From Methanomicrobiales archaeon (GTDB lineage Archaea; Halobacteriota; Methanomicrobia; Methanomicrobiales; Methanoculleaceae), in the NCBI GenBank assembly GCA_012797575.1, contig JAAZOW010000181.1, forward strand, positions 1-6,557: DNA of 6,557 bases. Reading direction: 5' to 3'. The notes beneath the pieces are model-generated. The model had not been told where the DNA came from. It searched no databases and saw nothing but the letters and a program-made list of their open reading frames with translations. The position numbers were made by a program, and so were the translations under genes. Below are positions 1 through 4,414 of this stretch, in pieces (the first letter of the stretch is position 1; the number at the start of each line of letters is the position of its first letter).

Positions 1-1
1 C

Positions 2-1564
2 GTCTGTGTCGGCATCGTGGACCCGGACAGCTACATCACCGCCCGGGTGAAGCGACCCGGCAGCCACCTGGTGCTGATCGGCTCCTCGACCGGGCGGGAC
101 GGGCTTGGCGGGGCCTCGTTTGCCTCCCGCGATCTCACCGAAGATACAGAGGCCGCGAGCATCCAGGTCGGTGATCCCCATATCGAGAAGCTCCTCATCG
201 ACGCCATACTCGAGATGGCAGAGACCGAAAAGATCCTCTCCTGCCGCGACCTCGGGGCGGCGGGGCTTGCGGGAGCGTCGAGCGAGATGGCAAGCACGTT
301 CGGAGCGATCATCTACGCGGATCGGGTCCACCTCAAGGAGACCGGTATGGTGCCACGCGAGATCATGCTCGCCGAGACCCAGGAACGGATGCTGGTCGAG
401 GTGGCTCCCGGGGACGTCGATCTGGTGGGCCAGATCGCAGAGAAGCACGGCCTGGACTGGAGCGATATCGGCGAAGTGATCGATGAACCCCGCTACATCG
501 TGGAGTTCCACGGCGAAGTCGTCGTCGATCTGCCCATAGACCTGCTGGTAGGGGGGGCGCCGCTCAGTGTCTGGCCAAAGAGACCCTACTCGGCGGAGAT
601 GCCGTTCACCCGCCCGGGATCGGCGGTGAAGGATCTCGCGCTTGCAGTCCTCGCCCACCCGGACGTGGCCCGCAAAGACTGGGTCTACGAACAGTACGAC
701 CACGATGCCCAGCAAAGGACAGTCTCGATCCAGAACGACGCCGCCGTGCTCCGCCTGGAGGATAGGGCGCTCGTCCTCTCCTGCGGATGCAATCCAAGAC
801 ACATCTATAAAAGACCCTTCGAGGGGACGGCAAACGCCGTCATCGAGAACGCAAGCAACCTCGCCTGCCTCGGCGCTGACCCGCTCTGCCTGGTCAACTG
901 CCTCAACTTCGCCAGTCCCGCGCACCCGGAGATCTCCTGGCAGCTTGAGCAGTGCGTCCTCGGCCTCGGGGATGCAGCGCGGAGGATGGGCATCCCGGTC
1001 GTCGGTGGCAACGTCTCGCTCTACAACGAGAGCGATGAGTTCGGGACACAGATCAAGCCCACACCGTCGCTCGGGATGGTGGGTCGCGGGGATGTCAGAC
1101 GGTGGACGCTGCCGGGGGACGGAGATCTTCTCGCCCGGATCGGTGCGACAGAACCCGACTTCGGGGGATCGATCCTCGATGCCGTCAGCGGGTGCGGCGG
1201 CCGTGTGCCCGAGATGGCCGACCCGACCACCGTCGCTACCGTCCGCGATCTTGTCCGGAACGCCCGGGTCACCGCCGCCACCGACCTCTCCTCCGGTGGA
1301 CTCCTTGCAGCGCTCGCGAAGGTCGCGCCACGATCGGAGGTCACCCTCAAGCGAGATCCGCTGGAAGAACTCTTCTCCGAGACCTATGGCCGGTTCCTGG
1401 TCGCGGTGAAGGATGAATCAGCCCTTGCGGGGGTAGAGCACCAGATCATCGGCAGGGTAGGCGGCGATACCCTCACACTCAGGCTGAAGGATGAGACGGT
1501 GGTCATCACACCTGTGGAGCTTGAGATAGCACTCTCCTCGACGACCCGCCTGATGCGTTACTGA
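2..1564 (+). CDS. purL: Phosphoribosylformylglycinamidine synthase subunit PurL (5'-truncated)
   Basis: PurL converts formylglycinamide ribonucleotide, ATP and glutamine-derived ammonia to formylglycinamidine ribonucleotide, the fourth step of de novo purine synthesis. In archaea it acts in the cytoplasm with separate PurQ (glutaminase) and PurS. The reading frame is open back to base 2, so about 520 codons are visible. The GTG at 17 is internal, not the start. Small PurL proteins are roughly 600-750 residues, so about 100-230 N-terminal residues, including the expected catalytic His region, lie outside the window. Visible signatures are GSSTGRDGLGGASFAS (about nt 80-127) followed by a VGDPHIEKLL segment, VVGGNVSLYNE (nt 998-1030) and DLSSGGL (nt 1283-1303), all typical of the duplicated PurM-like ATP-binding fold. 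The frame ends MRY and TGA. The gene converges on the flavodoxin gene, and the two ends overlap by 7 nt. No internal damage is seen. Identity is secure; the missing length is an estimate. Confidence 0.96.
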   Translation, partial: VCVGIVDPDSYITARVKRPGSHLVLIGSSTGRDGLGGASFASRDLTEDTEAASIQVGDPHIEKLLIDAILEMAETEKILSCRDLGAAGLAGASSEMASTFGAIIYADRVHLKETGMVPREIMLAETQERMLVEVAPGDVDLVGQIAEKHGLDWSDIGEVIDEPRYIVEFHGEVVVDLPIDLLVGGAPLSVWPKRPYSAEMPFTRPGSAVKDLALAVLAHPDVARKDWVYEQYDHDAQQRTVSIQNDAAVLRLEDRALVLSCGCNPRHIYKRPFEGTANAVIENASNLACLGADPLCLVNCLNFASPAHPEISWQLEQCVLGLGDAARRMGIPVVGGNVSLYNESDEFGTQIKPTPSLGMVGRGDVRRWTLPGDGDLLARIGATEPDFGGSILDAVSGCGGRVPEMADPTTVATVRDLVRNARVTAATDLSSGGLLAALAKVAPRSEVTLKRDPLEELFSETYGRFLVAVKDESALAGVEHQIIGRVGGDTLTLRLKDETVVITPVELEIALSSTTRLMRY

Positions 1565-2052
1565 ACAACCTCACCCTTTTGCGACCGGTGGACGAGATCG
1601 ATCAGGGTCCCCGTGGCCCCGGGCTTTCGCGTCTCCCGACCCGCGACATGGACCGCGCCACGGACATCTGCGCCCCGGCTCGCAAGCATCGCCTGCAACC
1701 GCTCAAGGGTCCCTCTCGGCGCTCCACCCGATGTGCAGAAGACAACCACCGCTTTGCCCTCGATCCCCGAGAGGGCAACCACAGCGGCGTTGATCGCGGG
1801 CGTCGGGTTACCGGCCCATACCGGACTTCCGATGACGACGACCTCGTAGCCGGAGACGTCTATCGTGGCAGGCTCGATATCAGCACACTCTCGGCGCATG
1901 GCTCGGGGCGCGCCTCTGAGGTACCTACCCACCTTCGAGTATCCGGTGAGATCTCTCACCTCGATCTGATCGCCCCCGATCGCGGTGACAAGGTCTTCGG
2001 CGACGGCCCGGGTGTTCCCGGTCTCCGAGTGATAGATGACGCAGACGGCCAT
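1558..2052 (-). CDS. Flavodoxin-like FMN protein
   Basis: This 164-residue protein has the pattern of a short-chain flavodoxin, a cytoplasmic FMN-binding electron carrier or flavodoxin-fold oxidoreductase. The N-terminal strand leads into HSETGNT (residues 8-14), which matches the FMN phosphate-binding loop (S/T-x-T-G-x-T). GSPVWAGNPTP (75-85) matches the loop before the isoalloxazine ring, and CTSGGAP (106-112) matches the third flavin loop. There is no signal peptide, membrane segment or Fe-S motif, and the length suits a single flavodoxin domain. The start is fixed by the fold: the first beta strand begins at residue 2, and no other in-frame start precedes the phosphate loop. No Shine-Dalgarno sequence is visible. 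A TATA-like box about 26 nt upstream suggests a leaderless transcript. ilvC lies 57 nt upstream on the same strand, so read-through is also possible. The redox partner and physiological role cannot be told from the sequence, and no gene symbol is justified. Confidence 0.9.
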   Translation of the reverse strand: MAVCVIYHSETGNTRAVAEDLVTAIGGDQIEVRDLTGYSKVGRYLRGAPRAMRRECADIEPATIDVSGYEVVVIGSPVWAGNPTPAINAAVVALSGIEGKAVVVFCTSGGAPRGTLERLQAMLASRGADVRGAVHVAGRETRKPGATGTLIDLVHRSQKGEVVQ

Positions 2053-2068
2053 ACGGGAGTATACCCGT
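2053..2068. repeat. 5-bp dyad abutting the flavodoxin start
   Basis: ACGGG (2053-2057) and CCCGT (2064-2068) are perfect inverted copies separated by AGTATA. The dyad touches the ATG of the minus-strand flavodoxin gene. It could be a small operator, or a hairpin at a 5' end if the transcript starts upstream. A 5-bp arm in GC-rich DNA can also arise by chance. Confidence 0.35.
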
Positions 2069-2073
2069 CGCGA

Positions 2074-2081
2074 GCATAAAC
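2074..2081 (-). promoter_or_regulatory. Possible TATA box for the flavodoxin gene
   Basis: On the minus strand this reads GTTTATGC, the most AT-rich octamer in the 57-nt gap after ilvC. Its centre is about 26 nt before the flavodoxin ATG, the usual archaeal TATA-to-transcription-start distance. That would place initiation at or within a few bases of the start codon, in keeping with the absence of a ribosome-binding site. The match to consensus is partial and no clear BRE precedes it. Confidence 0.3.
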
Positions 2082-2109
2082 CGGTATCGGCTGAAAGGTG
2101 AGGGGTGGG

Positions 2110-3099
2110 TTACTTCTTGAACTGCGGCATAAACCCACGGATCTCCCGGCCAACCTGCTCGATCAGGTGTTCCTCATCCGCCCTCGTCAGCGCGGAGAAG
2201 ACCGGGCGGTTCACCATATTCTCAAGCATCCACTCCCGCGCGAACTCGCCATCCTGGATCTCCTCCAGGATCTCCTGCATCGCCGCATATACCTCCGGTC
2301 CGATGACGCGGGGGCCACGCGTCAGGTCACCGTACTGAGCGGTGTTGCTGATCGAGTCGCGCATATTCGTAAACCCTCCCTCGTAGATCAGGTCGACGAT
2401 GAGCTTCATCTCGTGCAGGACCTCGAGGTACGCCATCTCAGGCGCATATCCGGCGTCCACCAGGATCTCAAACCCGGCCTTGATGAGCGAGGTCACCCCT
2501 CCACAGAGGACCGCCTGCTCCCCGAAGAGATCGGTCTCGGTCTCCTCTGCAAACGTCGTCTCGAGCACAACCGCGCGGGTCGCACCGATCCCCCGGGCGT
2601 AGGCGAGCGCCAGAGCCTTCGCATTCCCTGTACAGTCCTGGTGGATGGCAATGAGGGCCGGGACGCCTTTCCCCTCCTCGTAGGTCCGCCTGACCATGTG
2701 GCCGGGCCCCTTCGGAGCGACCATGACCACGTCGACCGTGGGTGGGGGGACGATCTGGCCGTAGTGGATGTTGAACCCGTGCGAAAAGGACAGACAGGCG
2801 CCCTCTTTGATATGAGGACTGATATCGGTGCGGTAGACAGCCGCCTGGGTCTCATCGGGGAGAAGGACCTGGACGAGATCAGCACGCCTGACAGCGTCCG
2901 CCACCGGGTAGACCTCAAACCCATCCTCTGAAGCTCTCTGCCAGCTGCCGCCGGGCCGCAGGCCGATGACGACCTGACAACCCGAATCACGCAGGTTCAG
3001 CGCCTGCCCGCGACCCTGAGAACCGTAACCGACGACGGCGATGACTCTCCCCTCCAGGGTGCGGGGGTCAGCATCGGACTCATAATACTTTTTGACCAT
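2110..3099 (-). CDS. ilvC: Ketol-acid reductoisomerase, class I
   Basis: IlvC performs Mg2+-dependent isomerisation and NAD(P)H reduction of acetolactate and acetohydroxybutyrate in valine, leucine and isoleucine synthesis (cytoplasm). The 329 residues match the short class I form. The N-terminal Rossmann domain has GYGSQG at 24-29, followed by RG where most relatives have HA. The catalytic His107 lies in SFSHGF. The C-terminal knotted domain carries the metal and substrate residues D190 and E194 (TETDLFGEQ), E226 and E230 (EVLHEMKL) and S251 (SISN). Two oddities are seen. The cofactor loop after beta-2 reads RPGGSW (48-53), one residue shorter than the common seven-residue form. Q255 also replaces the Glu usually found in the SISNxAEYG segment. 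The ATG start is supported by GGAGGTGA six bases upstream. The gene is divergent from mptA. The ilvB and ilvN genes that often accompany it are not seen here. Confidence 0.97.
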   Translation of the reverse strand: MVKKYYESDADPRTLEGRVIAVVGYGSQGRGQALNLRDSGCQVVIGLRPGGSWQRASEDGFEVYPVADAVRRADLVQVLLPDETQAAVYRTDISPHIKEGACLSFSHGFNIHYGQIVPPPTVDVVMVAPKGPGHMVRRTYEEGKGVPALIAIHQDCTGNAKALALAYARGIGATRAVVLETTFAEETETDLFGEQAVLCGGVTSLIKAGFEILVDAGYAPEMAYLEVLHEMKLIVDLIYEGGFTNMRDSISNTAQYGDLTRGPRVIGPEVYAAMQEILEEIQDGEFAREWMLENMVNRPVFSALTRADEEHLIEQVGREIRGFMPQFKK

Positions 3100-3105
3100 A
3101 GACTC

Positions 3106-3113
3106 TCACCTCC
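3106..3113 (-). promoter_or_regulatory. Strong Shine-Dalgarno site of ilvC
   Basis: The minus strand reads GGAGGTGA, fully complementary to the archaeal 16S rRNA 3' tail. Six bases separate it from the ilvC ATG. It settles the start codon and implies a transcript with a real leader, arguing against a start site as near as the TTTATTAG at 3129-3136 would give. Confidence 0.85.
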
Positions 3114-3169
3114 GGTTAGATAGCAAAGCTAATAAACATTGTATCGAAGATCCTCTGTCACCAAGAGAG

Positions 3170-3177
3170 TTATTTAA
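3170..3177 (+). promoter_or_regulatory. TATA box of mptA, possibly shared with divergent ilvC
   Basis: TTATTTAA is preceded by purine-rich AAGAGAG, a plausible BRE. It predicts mptA transcription starting near 3197-3201 with a leader of about 25-30 nt that keeps the ribosome-binding site. Read on the minus strand the same eight bases are TTAAATAA and would start ilvC near 3147-3151, giving a leader of about 50 nt. Whether one box serves both directions is inference; the plus-strand assignment is the stronger. Confidence 0.5.
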
Positions 3178-3186
3178 GGTTCATGA

Positions 3187-3204
3187 AGAGAAACCTTATT
3201 CTCT
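3187..3204. repeat. 6-bp dyad at the predicted mptA transcription start
   Basis: AGAGAA (3187-3192) and TTCTCT (3199-3204) are perfect inverted copies with a 6-base spacer. The dyad lies about 15-30 nt downstream of the mptA TATA box, over the expected start site, where a repressor would block initiation. No family-specific operator is recognised, and arms of this size can occur by chance. Confidence 0.3.
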
Positions 3205-3215
3205 ATACACAGATC

Positions 3216-3220
3216 GAGGA
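3216..3220 (+). promoter_or_regulatory. Ribosome-binding site of mptA
   Basis: GAGGA lies six bases before the ATG at 3227. It supports that codon over the in-frame TTG at 3092, which would lie inside the ilvC coding region and add 45 residues not typical of the family. Confidence 0.75.
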
Positions 3221-3226
3221 TTTGAG

Positions 3227-4168
3227 ATGGAACTGCCAGATGTTCAGTCCAGCCTGCCGGAGGTCCGTATCAACCTGACCAGAGTGGGTGTAAAAAACGT
3301 CCAAAAACTCGTCGAAGTCGCCCGGCCCGGCAAACGGCCGGTAATCTTCATATCCAACTTCGATGTCTTCGTCGACCTGCCGGGCAGTCTTAAGGGTGCA
3401 AACCTCTCCCGCAACTTTGAGGTCATCGATGAGGTGCTGCAACAGGCCATCGACGGGGAGGTAAAGGTGATCGAGGAGCTCTGCAGCATGGTAGCGCGGA
3501 AACTCCTCGATCGTCACGAGTACGCGGAACGGACCGAGATCCGGATGCGAAGCCAGTTCATGGTTCGGCGGGAGACGCCGGTCAGTGAGACGAGTTGCCA
3601 TGAGGTTGTGAATGTTCATGCAAGCGCGATCGCTCAGAGGAATGACGGAAGTCCGATCATCCGGAAGAGCATCGGCGCTGAGGTGACCGGGATGACCGCC
3701 TGCCCCTGTGCCCAGGACATCATGAAAGACCATGCCTTGCACGTGTTCGAGAGCCTCGGCGTGGATGAGGATACGATCGAGGCGTTCTTCGAAGAGGTGC
3801 CGATGGCCACGCACAACCAGCGTGGGCGGGGCTTCCTCTGCGTCGAGACGGATGACGATCAACACGTCAGCCTCGAGAAGATCATCAAGATCCTGAAAGA
3901 CTCCATGAGTGCCCGTATCTATGAGCTCCTGAAGCGGGGCGACGAGAGCTTTGTCGTCCTGGAAGCGCACAAGAACCCCCGGTTCGTTGAGGACTGCGTT
4001 CGCGAGATGGCCCGCAAGGTGATCGCGCAGTTCCGATATCTCCCCGGAGACTCCGTGGTAACCATAAAACAGACGAATGAAGAGAGTATCCATCAACACG
4101 ATGCATACGCAGAGCGAAAGGCTACGATAGCAGAGCTCGTCACGGAGATGGATGAAGGGGCGCTGTAG
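3227..4168 (+). CDS. mptA: GTP cyclohydrolase MptA (type IB / FolE2 family)
   Basis: MptA converts GTP to 7,8-dihydroneopterin 2',3'-cyclic phosphate, the first committed step of tetrahydromethanopterin synthesis in methanogens. The characterised archaeal enzyme is Fe(II)-dependent. The 313 residues agree with the roughly 310-315 expected. Landmarks typical of the type IB cyclohydrolase fold are ISNFDVFVDLP (42-52), VTGMTACPC (153-161) with the conserved Cys pair C159 and C161, MATHNQRGRG (193-202) with H196, E233 in IYELLKRGDE, and H248 in EAHKNPRFVED. These include the expected metal and catalytic ligands, but the exact ligand set is by analogy. The ATG at 3227 is chosen because it has a ribosome-binding site and because the TATA box at 3170-3177 would put transcription downstream of earlier starts. 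mptA is divergent from ilvC and followed by a 246-bp gap before the frh operon, so it is probably monocistronic. Its product, H4MPT, is the carbon carrier reduced with F420H2 made by Frh. Confidence 0.96.
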   Translation: MELPDVQSSLPEVRINLTRVGVKNVQKLVEVARPGKRPVIFISNFDVFVDLPGSLKGANLSRNFEVIDEVLQQAIDGEVKVIEELCSMVARKLLDRHEYAERTEIRMRSQFMVRRETPVSETSCHEVVNVHASAIAQRNDGSPIIRKSIGAEVTGMTACPCAQDIMKDHALHVFESLGVDEDTIEAFFEEVPMATHNQRGRGFLCVETDDDQHVSLEKIIKILKDSMSARIYELLKRGDESFVVLEAHKNPRFVEDCVREMARKVIAQFRYLPGDSVVTIKQTNEESIHQHDAYAERKATIAELVTEMDEGAL

Positions 4169-4177
4169 GCCGAAAAC

Positions 4178-4203
4178 TATCCAACCATTTATATATCCAA
4201 CCA
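4178..4203. repeat. 10-bp direct repeat bracketing a TATA-like box
   Basis: TATCCAACCA occurs at 4178-4187 and again at 4194-4203, a 16-bp period. The second copy begins inside the TTTATATAT at 4188-4196. Two identical half-sites on either side of a basal promoter element resemble an operator for a transcription factor. What binds is unknown. Confidence 0.55.
4188..4196. promoter_or_regulatory. Strong TATA-like box, possible distal frh promoter
   Basis: TTTATATAT is the best match to the archaeal TATA consensus in the window. In the plus direction it would start transcription near 4217-4222, giving frhA a leader of about 195 nt. The box is nearly symmetric, so its direction is not fixed by sequence, but nothing on the minus strand here needs a promoter. 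It could instead serve an unrecognised small RNA. Confidence 0.45.
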
Positions 4204-4231
4204 CATTATTTTAATACAAAAATACCACTCC

Positions 4232-4253
4232 TTAAGTAAGGAATGATACTTAA
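4232..4253. repeat. 7-bp inverted repeat with 8-bp spacer
   Basis: TTAAGTA (4232-4238) and TACTTAA (4247-4253) are perfect inverted copies, centred 182-183 bp before frhA and about 52 bp upstream of the proximal TATA box. The overlapping CCTTA-AG-TAAGG (4230-4241) is a second, smaller dyad. The layout suits a dimeric activator or repressor site; the AT-rich arms make a weak RNA stem and a poor terminator. Confidence 0.45.
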
Positions 4254-4286
4254 CTCCTCAAGACGTGTTACCAAAATAGGTTTGAA

Positions 4287-4300
4287 CGAAAGATATAAAC
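4287..4300 (+). promoter_or_regulatory. Proximal BRE/TATA promoter of the frh operon
   Basis: CGAAAG (4287-4292) followed directly by ATATAAAC (4293-4300) forms a convincing BRE plus TATA element in the plus direction. Transcription is predicted near 4320-4324, giving a leader of about 90-95 nt for frhA. No start site data can be inferred from sequence alone. Confidence 0.55.
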
Positions 4301-4323
4301 TCTTTTTTCATCATACCCCTTGC

Positions 4324-4343
4324 AAGCGTACGTAGGTACGTTT
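4324..4343. repeat. Leader hairpin upstream of frhA
   Basis: On the plus-strand transcript AAGCGUAC (4324-4331) pairs with GUACGUUU (4336-4343) around the loop GUAG. This gives eight pairs, one of them G-U. The same bases contain a direct repeat, GTACGT at 4328 and 4336, with an 8-base period, so a protein site on DNA is an alternative. If transcription starts at the proximal promoter, the hairpin sits at the extreme 5' end of the mRNA, where it could slow decay. Confidence 0.5.
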
Positions 4344-4402
4344 TCAATGAAAAGTTGTGTGATAACACCGGTATAGCGTTCAGAACATAAGAATATCGGA
4401 AT

Positions 4403-4410
4403 GAGGCGAT
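4403..4410 (+). promoter_or_regulatory. Ribosome-binding site deciding the frhA TTG start
   Basis: GAGGCGAT differs by one base from the eight-base core GAGGTGAT of the anti-16S sequence and ends four bases before the TTG at 4415. The ATG at 4401 is out of frame, so this site makes TTG the probable initiation codon. Confidence 0.65.
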
Positions 4411-4414
4411 ATAT

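Larger units (their letters stand above)
4169..4414. other. AT-rich intergenic region between mptA and frhA
   Basis: This 246-bp stretch is far richer in A and T than the flanking genes and holds no convincing gene. Going rightward it contains a 10-bp direct repeat around a TATA-like box, a short T-rich segment (4205-4212), a 7-bp dyad, a second TATA box with purine-rich BRE, a T6 tract (4303-4308), an 8-bp leader hairpin and the frhA ribosome-binding site. No clear intrinsic terminator for mptA is seen; the two T-rich segments are the only candidates. The largest small ORF (ATG at 4243, 30 codons) has no usable ribosome-binding site. Confidence 0.7.

Noticed and set aside
17..19. GTG at 17 as the start of purL
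   Set aside because: The frame stays open to the window edge and the protein lacks the PurL N-terminal region, so this is an internal valine codon.
642..1409. A 255-codon plus-strand frame inside purL
   Set aside because: It is a +1 shadow of purL, very rich in Ser, Arg and Pro, with no plausible fold.
2098..2931. A 277-codon plus-strand frame opposite ilvC
   Set aside because: It is antisense to ilvC, with an Arg/His/Asp/Gly-rich composition typical of shadow frames and no domain recognised.
3092..3226. An N-terminal extension of MptA from TTG 3092
   Set aside because: The segment lies partly inside ilvC and contains the probable mptA TATA box. The ATG at 3227 has its own ribosome-binding site and gives the expected family length.
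3203..4204. A 333-codon open frame on the minus strand opposite mptA
   Set aside because: It lies fully antisense to a well-identified gene in GC-rich DNA, has no recognisable domain, and reads through the mptA promoter leader. Long shadow frames are common at this base composition.
4243..4335. A 30-codon ORF in the mptA-frhA gap (begins MILNSSRRVTK)
   Set aside because: AAGG touches the ATG, too close to act as a ribosome-binding site, and the ORF spans the predicted frh promoter. Conservation would be needed to revive it.
4357..4368. A small stem, GTGT-GATA-ACAC, in the frhA leader
   Set aside because: Only four pairs with no outward extension; too weak to report as a structure.
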